Shown piece after piece: positions 34,732 through 43,092 of a stretch of 64,000 nt of DNA. A program made the position numbers and the translations under genes. The notes beneath the pieces are model-generated. The model was not told the DNA's origin and did not search any database. It saw only the letters and a program-made list of their open reading frames with translations. The first letter of the stretch is position 1. Every line of letters starts with the position of its first letter. The stretch covers positions 19,978 to 83,977 of the forward strand of contig JBBQFL010000015.1 of NCBI GenBank assembly GCA_038321965.1, read 5' to 3'. This DNA is from UKL13-2 sp038321965 (GTDB taxonomy: Bacteria > Pseudomonadota > Gammaproteobacteria > Burkholderiales > Usitatibacteraceae).

Positions 34732-36860
34732 TATAGATTCCCCGCAAACAACTTCCGTACAAACATATCGCGGAAACTTTTTGCATCGGCCAGGCCAAGG
34801 CGCTCCAGATAGGCATGCGGCGCCTCCTTGCCCTCCCAGAGGCTTTTCACAGCCAGCGCGACCAATTCGGCGGGATGTTCCGTCGCGTGTTTTAGACGCT
34901 TCAGCGCCCGCACGATGTGCAGCTCATCGTCCGTAAGGTCGGTGCCAAACGGAAAATCGGGCAGCAGGCCGGCACGGCTCCACGGGTGCAGTTTGTCGTC
35001 CAGCATCTGCGGCAGATTGTTGCGGTAACGTTCGGGAATTTCGTAGGAAGCTTCTAGTTTGCCGTTGGTCTTGGCCTCATTCATTAGCTTCGCCTGGAAA
35101 CGTGAATCGGCCACCGCCAGCAGCCGCTTGATGACTTCGCCGTCGGGTTGGCCGCGCAGGTCAGCCATGCCGTATTCGGTGATAACGACGTCGCGCAGAT
35201 GTCGAGGGATGGTGACATTGCCGTAATTCCAGACGATGCTGCTGGTGACGTTGGCTTCATCATCTTTGGACCGATGGGTGGCGCGCAGCATCATCAGCAG
35301 GCGCGCGTCCGGCAACGCGTGCGCCATGGCGACGAAGTTGTATTGGCCACCAACACCGCTCACCACCTGGCCAGATTCCAGCGCGTCGCTGACGGCGGCG
35401 CCGAGCAAGGTCACCATCATCGTGGTGTTCATGAAGCGCGCCTTCACCCGTTGCGCGCGCTTCAGCGCTTCGTCGCCGTAGAGCTGGTTGGTGACATCGA
35501 TGCGCGTCATGTCGATCTTCGCCAAATCCTGCGATGGCATGTCGCGCAGGTGCTGGTAGAAATCGCGCGGACCTAGAAAAAAGCCACCGGTCATGATGAT
35601 GCCGTGTGCGAGCTTGCTGCCGAGCATGTTGGCGGCGACGCACTCGAACACCGTCGACTGCGAAAGATCATTGGCGACGCGCACATCCTGAAACACAAGT
35701 TTTTCTTTTTCGAGCCTGACATCCGGCTGAAAAATCCCGTAGTGTTTTAGAAACGTAATGTCGGCGACGCGCAAGTGGGCGTGAATCCGTCCCCGATCAA
35801 GCAAGGCACGTAACACATCAGGTGTGATTACACCGCCACGGATGACGCCTTCGTTGATCAATTGCTGGACCACGGTATCGCCAAATACTTCACGCCGTAC
35901 AATGCCTGCCTCAATCAGCTTGAGGAAGCCATTGACGAACATTTCCGAGCAGCCGTAGAGTCCCTGCTCGAAGCTGCTCAGATCGCGTCCGAGCAGGCCA
36001 TCGAGGCAAAGTGAATCAACGATTTGGCGATATTCTTCGCCGTGATGGTGGCGAACGATGAGCGCGCGGGCGATTGCATCACCTAGCGCGCCGATGCCGA
36101 TTTGCAGTGTGCCGCCGTCGCTGACCAGACTGGAGGCGTGCAGGCCGATCGCATAGTCGACGGTGCTGACCTTGTCGTTCGGCGGCGCGAATACCGCGTG
36201 GGTGGCGGCAGGGTCGGTGACCACCGTGTCGAAAAAGTCAGCCGGCACTTCAGCGGTATTCGGCATGAATGGCATTTTGCGGTTAACGATGCCGACCATC
36301 ATCAACGGCCGCATTTCAGCGCGAGCATTCGCGACCGCTTCGAGTGTGATGTCGGTATTGCCAGACAGGGAAAACGTTCGTTTATCGCCGTCGCCACGCA
36401 CTGCAATCGCTTGGGCAATCACGTTCATGCCCATCGCCGCCATGTCGCGAGCGACAAAGGTGTAATTGGTTGAGATGTAGCTCTGTTGGGCCAGCGCGTT
36501 GCCAAGATAGTCGCCGGTCTTCATGAAGAACTCGTGGATAGCGATATTCGGCGGCAGGCATTCCGCGCGAAGATCTTTTACGTAGTCGAGGTCGGGATAA
36601 TCGGCGAATACCCGTTTCACCAGCGGTTCCAGGAAATGCCGTTCCAACTCGCTCTTGCCAACCGGCTTTTCCAGCGATAGCGCGGTGATGATGGTGAGCT
36701 TGCGTTCGGGACGATCCTTGATGCGCCGGTAAAGGGCATTGACGAACGGATTTGGCTTGCCGATACCAAGCGGAATGCCCATTACGATGTCGCCCGGAAT
36801 TGTGCCGAGCAGGTGATCGACGCCGGCTTCGATGGAATCGATGAATCGTGGGTGGCTCAC
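34731..36860 (-). CDS. Acetyl-CoA hydrolase/transferase family protein (CoA-transferase)
   Basis: 709-residue protein of the acetyl-CoA hydrolase/4-hydroxybutyrate CoA-transferase family, longer than the usual 430-550-residue enzymes but typical of a betaproteobacterial long form. GIGALGDAIARAL (about 255-267) and the C-terminal block with GGQYNFVAMAHALPDARLLMMLRAT and VITEYGMADLRGQP are family landmarks. It would move CoA between acyl groups or hydrolyse acetyl-CoA. The start is GTG at 36860 with GGAG upstream on the minus strand. It is divergent from the acyl-CoA dehydrogenase at 37051, which suggests a shared role in acyl-CoA breakdown. Confidence 0.87.
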   Translation of the reverse strand: MSHPRFIDSIEAGVDHLLGTIPGDIVMGIPLGIGKPNPFVNALYRRIKDRPERKLTIITALSLEKPVGKSELERHFLEPLVKRVFADYPDLDYVKDLRAECLPPNIAIHEFFMKTGDYLGNALAQQSYISTNYTFVARDMAAMGMNVIAQAIAVRGDGDKRTFSLSGNTDITLEAVANARAEMRPLMMVGIVNRKMPFMPNTAEVPADFFDTVVTDPAATHAVFAPPNDKVSTVDYAIGLHASSLVSDGGTLQIGIGALGDAIARALIVRHHHGEEYRQIVDSLCLDGLLGRDLSSFEQGLYGCSEMFVNGFLKLIEAGIVRREVFGDTVVQQLINEGVIRGGVITPDVLRALLDRGRIHAHLRVADITFLKHYGIFQPDVRLEKEKLVFQDVRVANDLSQSTVFECVAANMLGSKLAHGIIMTGGFFLGPRDFYQHLRDMPSQDLAKIDMTRIDVTNQLYGDEALKRAQRVKARFMNTTMMVTLLGAAVSDALESGQVVSGVGGQYNFVAMAHALPDARLLMMLRATHRSKDDEANVTSSIVWNYGNVTIPRHLRDVVITEYGMADLRGQPDGEVIKRLLAVADSRFQAKLMNEAKTNGKLEASYEIPERYRNNLPQMLDDKLHPWSRAGLLPDFPFGTDLTDDELHIVRALKRLKHATEHPAELVALAVKSLWEGKEAPHAYLERLGLADAKSFRDMFVRKLFAGNL

Positions 36861-37050
36861 AGCGGTCTCCGTGGCATCCGTGTCGTCCTCGTGGAAAACC
36901 GATTATCGCTCGTCGCCAGCCGGAACATCCATCGCCTTCGGAATTGCCACACGTGGGTTTGCGTTTGCCGGTTAAATCGACGTTGCGCGCTGGTAGACTC
37001 GTATTTTATTGCCAGCGCCCAATCCACGAATCAGTCCCGATAGGTAAGCC

Positions 37051-38211
37051 ATGATTGAACGAACCCTGTTTTCTTCCGACCACGAATCGTTTCGCGATAG
37101 CTTTCGCAAGTTTCTGGAGCAGGAAGTCGCCCCGCACCACGCAGACTGGGAAGAACAGGGTTATGTCGATCGCAAGGTGTGGAACAAGGCGGGCGAAAAC
37201 GGTTTTCTATGTACTTCCATGCCCGAGGAATATGGCGGGGCGGGTGTGGACAAACTGTTCTCTGTCATTGAGATGGAAGAGTTGGGCCGCTCGGGCTTCA
37301 GCGGTATTGGCTATAGCCTGCATTCCGAGATTGTTGCGCCTTATCTACTGCACTACGGCACCGAAGCGCAGAAGCAGAAGTACCTGCCCAAGCTCGCCAG
37401 TGGTGAAATGGTCAGCGCGATCGCCATGAGCGAGCCGGCAGCAGGCTCGGATCTGCAGGGTGTCAAAACCAAAGCCATTCGCGACGGCGACCACTATGTG
37501 CTCAACGGTTCCAAAACATTCATCACCAACGGCTGGCATGCTGATCTCGTCATCGTCGTCGCCAAAACCAATCCGGCAGCCGGTGGCAAGGGAACCAGCT
37601 TGTTTCTGGTCGAACGCGGCATGCAAGGCTTCGAGACCGGCAAGCGATTAAAGAAGATCGGCTTGAAGGCGCAGGACACGGCCGAGCTTTTTTTCAATGA
37701 CGTTAAATTGTCACCCGAAAACCTGTTGGGCGGGGAGGCATTCGAGAATCGCGGCTTCATTTGCCTCATGGAGCAACTGCCCTGGGAACGCCTGCAAATC
37801 GCCATCACCGCCATCTCCAGCGCGCAAGCCGCGATCGACTGGACCATCGCCTATGTCAAGGAGCGCAAGGTCTTTGGTCAGCCGGTCGGAAATTATCAGA
37901 ACACGCGCTTCAAGCTGGCAGAAATGCAGACGGAAGTGCAAGTGGCGCAGGTGTTTCTGGATAAATGCACCGAGCTGCTGATGGTGGATAAGCTCGATAC
38001 CGCGACCGCATCAATGGCCAAGTACTGGACCACCGATCTGCAATGCAAGGTGGTTGACGAGTGCGTGCAGCTGCACGGTGGCTACGGCTACATGTGGGAG
38101 TACCCGATTGCGCGCGCGTATGCCGATGCACGCGTACAACGCATTTATGGCGGCACCAACGAGATCATGAAGGAAGTGATCAGCAGGTCAATGGGCCTCA
38201 CCGGGAGGTAA
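37051..38211 (+). CDS. Acyl-CoA dehydrogenase
   Basis: 386-residue flavoenzyme of the classical acyl-CoA dehydrogenase fold. The FAD/substrate region reads AMSEPAAGSDLQGVKT, and TFITNGWHADLVIVVAKT and QLHGGYGYMWEYPIARAYADARVQRIYGGTNEIMKEVI are present. The last segment carries the expected catalytic base region. It oxidises an acyl-CoA to the 2-enoyl-CoA. Chain preference is not evident, though the sequence is in the long-chain/isovaleryl-like set. AGGTAA precedes the ATG. Confidence 0.92.
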   Translation: MIERTLFSSDHESFRDSFRKFLEQEVAPHHADWEEQGYVDRKVWNKAGENGFLCTSMPEEYGGAGVDKLFSVIEMEELGRSGFSGIGYSLHSEIVAPYLLHYGTEAQKQKYLPKLASGEMVSAIAMSEPAAGSDLQGVKTKAIRDGDHYVLNGSKTFITNGWHADLVIVVAKTNPAAGGKGTSLFLVERGMQGFETGKRLKKIGLKAQDTAELFFNDVKLSPENLLGGEAFENRGFICLMEQLPWERLQIAITAISSAQAAIDWTIAYVKERKVFGQPVGNYQNTRFKLAEMQTEVQVAQVFLDKCTELLMVDKLDTATASMAKYWTTDLQCKVVDECVQLHGGYGYMWEYPIARAYADARVQRIYGGTNEIMKEVISRSMGLTGR

Positions 38212-38326
38212 CGGATCGCCGTGATTGACCTGCGCGCGGCGGGGTTGGCCAGCATATAATTTGCGCCTCTTTGCGGGGTCGATGAAAGTTGCGGCCACAC
38301 TAATACTGATTTCAGGGATTAAAATT

Positions 38327-39430
38327 ATGGCCGCCACACTACGACGCGTTGCTGTTTTGGGATTGGGGAAGGTAGGAAGTCTGGTCGGCACACTACTGGC
38401 CCGTTCGGGATTTACAGTCACTGGCATCGATGCCCATCCACCTGCCAAATTGCCATTTGACGTAAAGATCCAAAACGTGGCTGATTTCGCTGCGCTAAAG
38501 ACCGCGCTCGCCGGTCACGACGCCGTGATTTCCTGTCTGCCGTTTCACTTGAATGTCGGCATTGCCCGTATCGCTCATGAGGCCGACATGCATTACTTCG
38601 ATTTGACCGAAGACGTGGCAACGACCCGGGCCATCATGGAGATGTCACACACCGCCAAAGGTGTGATGGCACCACAGTGCGGGCTGGCGCCAGGTTTCAT
38701 CGGTATCGTCGGTGCCGATCTGGCCAAACGCTTCGACAGCCTGCGTTCAATCGAGCTGCGGGTGGGTGCACTGCCGCAGCATCCGCGCGGCAAGCTGGGC
38801 TATGCGCTTAACTGGTCTCCAGAGGGTGTGATCAACGAGTACATCAACGATTGCGAAGTAATCCGCAATGGTATGACGCAGATGGTGCCAGCACTGGAAG
38901 GGCTGGAGATGATTCTGGTTAATGGCTTGGTATTGGAATCGTTCACCACCTCAGGCGGTCTGGGCACCATGTGTGAAACCTATCTGGGACGCGTGCAGGA
39001 GCTCAATTACAAAACGATGCGTTATCCCGGCCACTGCGAATTGATGCGCTTTTTGTTGAATGAACTGTATCTGCGCGATGAACGGGAATTAGCCAACAAG
39101 CTGTTACGCAATGCGCTTCCTGCCGTGGCCGAGGATGTGGTTTTCGTGCACGCCGCCGTCGAAGGACAAAAAGACGGACGGCTATCACGCGAAGAGTTCG
39201 TGCGTGCCTATCCGGCCATGCAGTTGGAGGGCGAGAGCTGGCGCGCAATTTCCTGGACAACTGCGGCCAGCTTGTGCGCGGTGGTGGAAATGGTGGCTGG
39301 CGGCGCCTTGCCGGGCCGGGGTTTCATCAAGCAGGAAGAAATTCCGTTCGACAAGTTCATGGCTACCAGGAACGGCGCGATTTATCGAAATGCCGAGCAG
39401 GTTGCGGGCGGCGCGACGTTCAGCGCCTGA
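38327..39430 (+). CDS. Saccharopine dehydrogenase-family NAD(P)-binding protein
   Basis: 367 residues from the ATG at 38327, which has AGGGA about 8 bp upstream. The frame is open from 38225 but the extra 34 residues look non-native. N-terminal Rossmann motif RVAVLGLGKVGSLVGTLLA, then DAVISCLPFHLNVGIARIAHEADMHYFDLTED, and CGLAPGFIGIVGADLAKRF. This is the LYS9/saccharopine-dehydrogenase-like group, which in bacteria includes lysine 6-dehydrogenase and many uncharacterised reductases. Substrate undetermined. Confidence 0.83.
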   Translation: MAATLRRVAVLGLGKVGSLVGTLLARSGFTVTGIDAHPPAKLPFDVKIQNVADFAALKTALAGHDAVISCLPFHLNVGIARIAHEADMHYFDLTEDVATTRAIMEMSHTAKGVMAPQCGLAPGFIGIVGADLAKRFDSLRSIELRVGALPQHPRGKLGYALNWSPEGVINEYINDCEVIRNGMTQMVPALEGLEMILVNGLVLESFTTSGGLGTMCETYLGRVQELNYKTMRYPGHCELMRFLLNELYLRDERELANKLLRNALPAVAEDVVFVHAAVEGQKDGRLSREEFVRAYPAMQLEGESWRAISWTTAASLCAVVEMVAGGALPGRGFIKQEEIPFDKFMATRNGAIYRNAEQVAGGATFSA

Positions 39431-39458
39431 ATCGGGCCGGTCAATCGTCAGGACGGAT

Positions 39459-40052
39459 TTACTCAGCGTCCGCAGAGAGTATTCGCCAGGCGTGATACAG
39501 CCGTTGCGCCATGGTGAATACGATCACGCTGATGAAAACCCAGGTCCAAAATTCCAACCTCGCGCTGTCGAGGATCATCAGTGTCAGGCAAATAAAGGCT
39601 TCGGTGCGTTCGCCCAATCCCGGCGCGTAATGGAAAGCTTTTACTGACTTGTTGGACACTGCGGCACCGATTGACAGGAACAGCGACATGGCAATGGCGA
39701 TAATGCCCGCCAACGTCACGAGCAACAAGCGTGCGTCCGGGTGGCTGGAAGCCAGCGCCATAATCACCGCAATTTCCACCACGCGATCGAAGGTAATATC
39801 GAGAATCGCGCCTAATGGGCTCGGTTTTGTCATTCGCGCCAGTGTGCCGTCGGCAGCATCGACAAGCCCGGAGAGCCACAGGACCACCGCGCCGGCAATG
39901 GCGTAATTGACCCAAACCAGCGCAGCCGCAGCCACGCCGACCAGCATGCCCGCAACGGTCAGCGCATTGGCGCTGAACCCGAGCCGCAGGCATGTACGAG
40001 CCACTGCATCCAGCAGCGGCTGCACGTATTTTCTTGCGTTGGTATCTAACAT
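39459..40052 (-). CDS. CDP-alcohol phosphatidyltransferase family membrane enzyme
   Basis: 197-residue integral membrane protein with the CDP-OH-P signature DG-x2-AR-x8-G-x3-D-x3-D, read as DGTLARMTKPSPLGAILDITFD at about 66-87, and about five hydrophobic helices. It joins a CDP-activated lipid to an alcohol (for example inositol, serine, glycerol or another head group). The exact product is not decidable. The leader between 40053 and about 40300 on this strand contains a strong hairpin with a U-tract, which may attenuate the gene. Confidence 0.83.
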   Translation of the reverse strand: MLDTNARKYVQPLLDAVARTCLRLGFSANALTVAGMLVGVAAAALVWVNYAIAGAVVLWLSGLVDAADGTLARMTKPSPLGAILDITFDRVVEIAVIMALASSHPDARLLLVTLAGIIAIAMSLFLSIGAAVSNKSVKAFHYAPGLGERTEAFICLTLMILDSARLEFWTWVFISVIVFTMAQRLYHAWRILSADAE

Positions 40053-40113
40053 ATCGCCAGGATGTTATCAGTTGGGACCCCGAGGCATCGCTCGACGGGG
40101 TTCATTAGGGGCG

Positions 40114-40244
40114 AAAAAAAGGGCACCAATTGGTGCCCATTACGTTTCTGGCATCGAGGAGTGGACCTGGTCCACTTCGGTTCGATAGCGACTTTCCTCT
40201 CGGGAGACATGGTCCCAAGCCAGCGGTCCTAGGAGTGCGCCTAG
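40114..40244 (-). ncRNA. Candidate structured RNA or leader/attenuator, family unknown
   Basis: On the minus strand this region folds into hairpins in order: CTAGG/CCTAG (40244-40229), CTTGGGA/TCCCGAG (40219-40199), and a nested ATCGA..GTGGAC/GTCCAC..TCGAT arm (40186-40153). It ends in an 18-bp perfect palindrome GGGCACCAATTGGTGCCC (40121-40138) followed by seven U (complement of 40114-40120), a textbook terminator. The next minus-strand gene starts about 60 nt downstream, so it may be an attenuated leader or a free small RNA. The first hairpin is also followed by six T on the plus strand, so transcription from the other strand cannot be excluded. It matches none of the RNA families I can recall (6S, RNase P, SRP, tmRNA). 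Confidence 0.5.
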
Positions 40245-40570
40245 TTTTTTGTTGTCCCGATGCGGTCAGCAGCGTTCGAAACAATACGGGTATTTTCGTC
40301 CTAGACCTGTCGCAAATCTGTGACGCAGTTCACAAAACAGCTGTTGTTGACAATTGTTGACAAACTGCCAGCGCGATCCCGATGCCCTGTTGTCGGCAGC
40401 GCCACTCTCGCGTCCGAAGCCCGCTGCCGGTACAATAGGTGCAGGTTCTTGTCCAGAAACGGTTTTTCGTGTCTGCTTCCCCGCTCTTTCGGCTTCTCGT
40501 TGTCGCCGGCCGCGATCTTCAACTGCGCCACTGCAATAACCAAAGGGCAATTTTTAGTCAGGTTGTTTGA

Positions 40571-42055
40571 ATGTCCTTCGCGTCACTGAATCTCATCCCC
40601 GAATTACTCCGCGCCGTTGAAGCGCAGGGCTACACCGAGCCCACTCCCATCCAGGCAAAGGCGATTCCGGCAATTTTGGAGGGCCGCGACATTATGGGTT
40701 GCGCCCAAACCGGAACCGGCAAAACAGCCGGCTTCACACTGCCGCTGCTGCAATTGCTGGCCCCGCATGCCAGTTCCAGCTCCTCACCTGCCCGCCATCC
40801 TGTGCGCGCGCTGGTTTTGGTGCCAACGCGTGAACTCGCGGCCCAGGTAGAGGAATCCGTCCGTACCTATAGCAAGTACCTGCCGCTGCGCGCGGCAGTT
40901 GTTTATGGCGGTATCGATATCAAGCCACAGATCAAGGCATTGCATACCGGTGTGGAGATCGTCGTCGCGACGCCCGGTCGGCTGCTCGATCATTTGATGC
41001 AAAAGAGCATTAACCTCTCCCAGGTCAGCATCCTGGTGCTGGATGAGGCTGACCGTATGCTCGATATGGGGTTCATGCCGGACATTGAGCGCATCCTTGC
41101 GGTGTTGCCGCCGGTGCGTCAAAACCTGCTGTTTTCGGCGACGTTTTCCAACGAAATTAAGAAGCTCGCTGAGCAATTCATGCGCAACCCGACGATGATC
41201 GAGGTTGCCCGGCGCAACGCACCCGCCGAGTTGGTGACGCATCAGGTTTACGAAGTGCCCGGGGCGAAAAAAGCCGCATTGTTGGCGCATTTGATCCGTT
41301 CGCGGGACATGAAGCAGGTGTTGATTTTCACGCGGATGAAACGCGATGCCGATCGCGTAGCGCGCCAGTTGCAAAAGGATGGCCTGCCTGCCACCGCGAT
41401 TCACAGCGATCGCAGCCAGGCTGAGCGCACCCAGGCGCTGGACGAGTTCAAACAGGGCAAATCAGCGATTCTGGTCGCCACCGACATCGCGGCTCGCGGC
41501 CTCGATATCGATTCGCTGCCATTCGTGATCAATTACGAATTGCCGCACACGCCGGAAGATTACGTGCACCGTATCGGTCGTACCGGACGCGCAGGCACGC
41601 CAGGTGAAGCCATTTCGCTGGTGAGTCCTGAAGAAATGGAGTTCCTGTCGCGGGTCGAAAAGCTGCTCAAGCGCGAAATTCCGCGCCTGCCTACACCGGC
41701 ATTTGAAGGTTCGAGCCGGGATCGCGAAGGGCCGCGTGAACGCAGCCCGTCGCGCGAGGCGCCGACGGATCGTGGCGGCGAGCGGCCGGTTCGTCGGCCA
41801 CCGCGCGCAGAGCGGGATACCAACCGTCCGGCGCCAAGGGAAACGCACGCAAGGCAGCCCCACGCAAAGTCGCCCTCGCCATCGCGGATGCCGGCCAGCA
41901 ACCTGCCGCATTTCGACTTCAGTAAACCCTATGAGCCGACCGTCAATGAGGGCGCGGCGAACACACCGGAGCCGGTCAGTGAACACCCGCGACAGGTCAA
42001 ACGGCCGACAGGTGCACTGCTTGGCGGCAAACGACGACAAAAAGTTGAAGATTGA
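40571..42055 (+). CDS. rhlE: DEAD-box ATP-dependent RNA helicase, RhlE-like
   Basis: 494-residue RNA helicase. Q-motif region at the N-terminus (FASLNLIPELLRAVEAQGYTEPTPIQ), Walker A AQTGTGKT at about 46-53, PTRELAAQ, TPGRLLDH, DEAD within VLDEADRMLDMGF, SAT, and HRIGRTGRAG. The C-terminal tail after about residue 385 is rich in Arg, Pro and Ser (RDREGPRERSPSRE) and is probably an RNA-binding disordered extension, as in RhlE. The preceding 500 bp contain the candidate RNA at 40114-40244 and a weak TACAAT -10 element near 40434. Weak ribosome site. Confidence 0.92.
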   Translation: MSFASLNLIPELLRAVEAQGYTEPTPIQAKAIPAILEGRDIMGCAQTGTGKTAGFTLPLLQLLAPHASSSSSPARHPVRALVLVPTRELAAQVEESVRTYSKYLPLRAAVVYGGIDIKPQIKALHTGVEIVVATPGRLLDHLMQKSINLSQVSILVLDEADRMLDMGFMPDIERILAVLPPVRQNLLFSATFSNEIKKLAEQFMRNPTMIEVARRNAPAELVTHQVYEVPGAKKAALLAHLIRSRDMKQVLIFTRMKRDADRVARQLQKDGLPATAIHSDRSQAERTQALDEFKQGKSAILVATDIAARGLDIDSLPFVINYELPHTPEDYVHRIGRTGRAGTPGEAISLVSPEEMEFLSRVEKLLKREIPRLPTPAFEGSSRDREGPRERSPSREAPTDRGGERPVRRPPRAERDTNRPAPRETHARQPHAKSPSPSRMPASNLPHFDFSKPYEPTVNEGAANTPEPVSEHPRQVKRPTGALLGGKRRQKVED

Positions 42056-42104
42056 CGTGTTGCGGTAATATGCGGTCACACTGACGACGCGTAAAGGCAA
42101 AAAT

Positions 42105-42563
42105 ATGAAAACCCGTCTGATGCTTCGCATCGATGCCGCCGCCGCAATTACCGCTCTTCTGCTATCGCCGCAACTGTATTCCCAGACGCCGCCTTCTCTT
42201 CCCACTGCACCGGCAGCACCAACCGCCCCGGCGGCACCCGCTGCACCCGGCGCAGCACCTGCGTTGGTGTACAAAGATGGGGTCATAAAAGTAGGCAATG
42301 ACCTCAAACAGACCAAAGGTCGCGTTACCGATGTCGACAAGGGCGATAACGGTTGCTATCTCACCCTGCGTAACGAAAAGAACAACGAGTTTATCGAGGT
42401 CGGTTTGTTTCCAATTTGCATGCAGAAGCCGCCACTAAAAGGTATGAAGGTCGAGCTCACTTACAACATGGAAACCATTCAGGCAGGTGATTGTTATGGC
42501 GACCCGAAATGCAAACGTACGGAAACGATTCCCGTGGTAACGGCGGTCAAGATCGTCGAATAG
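42105..42563 (+). CDS. Small exported protein of unknown function
   Basis: 152 residues. A signal peptide covers about the first 27 residues (…LLLSPQLYSQTPP), then a Pro/Ala-rich spacer of about 20 residues, then a small globular C-terminal domain with paired cysteines (GDNGCYLTLRN, FPICMQKP, GDCYGDPKCKRTE) that could form disulfides in the periplasm. No family was recognised. Confidence 0.72.
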   Translation: MKTRLMLRIDAAAAITALLLSPQLYSQTPPSLPTAPAAPTAPAAPAAPGAAPALVYKDGVIKVGNDLKQTKGRVTDVDKGDNGCYLTLRNEKNNEFIEVGLFPICMQKPPLKGMKVELTYNMETIQAGDCYGDPKCKRTETIPVVTAVKIVE

Positions 42564-42599
42564 GCCGCAGCTCTTGCAAAACGACTAATGTAGTCGGGC

Positions 42600-42626
42600 A
42601 TTTCCAACAATTTATGCTTGGAGATG
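42600..42626 (+). repeat. Dispersed repeat copy with hairpin
   Basis: The 16-nt string GATGCCCGCCAATCAA at about 42625 also occurs at about 32810, within a longer 27-nt similarity (ATGCTT-x2-AGATGCCCGCCAATCA). Here it forms a stem between GGGCATTTCC (about 42597) and GGAGATGCCC. The copy after tdh keeps only the right half. Two copies are not enough to define a family. Confidence 0.4.
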
Positions 42627-42786
42627 CCCGCCAATCAACGCGCTTCAATTTTCCGTCGGCCAATCCGCTGCCAGTTCGATGCATAAACGCGCACTGCAGC
42701 TGGCGAAAGTGATGCGTGCCCAGCTCGCGCGTGGGGGAGTTGCGGCCGTTGCTTTACAGGCGTGAACGGGGTCCACGTTGTGCAGT

Positions 42787-43092
42787 CTAAAAACTAAGCA
42801 TCGGCTTCGGGAACACCCACCAGTAATACGCCGCCAATCGCGCGCCTTGGTCGGGTGACCTACAGGTATGTCGATCACCTGATTGAGTTCGGCATGAACA
42901 TAAGGCAGATGAAATTTCTCCAGCCAGCCAGCCCGCGCGCGCAGCCATTTCAGCGAGGAACACCTCCAGTGGCGCAAGCAGCTCAATGGCGGCAATGCCG
43001 TGCGGTCCATTGTCCACATGGACGCTGTGGCGGGTTGTCAGCAGTTCTGCAACAATGTTTTTTTCGCTTGGATATTCCAGGGGCATATGCAA
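42787..43092 (-). pseudogene. Remnant of a Rieske-type aromatic ring-hydroxylating oxygenase alpha subunit
   Basis: Three stretches in two minus-strand frames resemble the C-terminal catalytic domain of ring-hydroxylating oxygenases. VDNGPHG...APLEVFLAEM is in the frame starting at 43092. WLEKFHLPYVHAELNQVID (about 42930-42881) is in a shifted frame and recalls the motif YLEGFHIPFVH-x-LN. AAYYWWVFPKPMLSF followed by TAG (42842-42787) returns to the first frame and recalls the conserved YYxWVFPNxMxNF. The Rieske Cys/His cluster and iron ligands are not seen and the spacing is too short. Read as a deleted, frameshifted fragment. Its right end abuts the AidB-like start. Confidence 0.55.

Noticed and set aside
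40150..40330. 6S, RNase P or SRP RNA at the structured locus
   Set aside because: The short GAGGAAAGTC-like string is too little; lengths and other conserved boxes of those RNAs are absent.
42855..43091. Upstream extension of the AidB-like gene
   Set aside because: Overlaps the Rieske remnant on the other strand; the 79 extra residues match nothing in AidB proteins.
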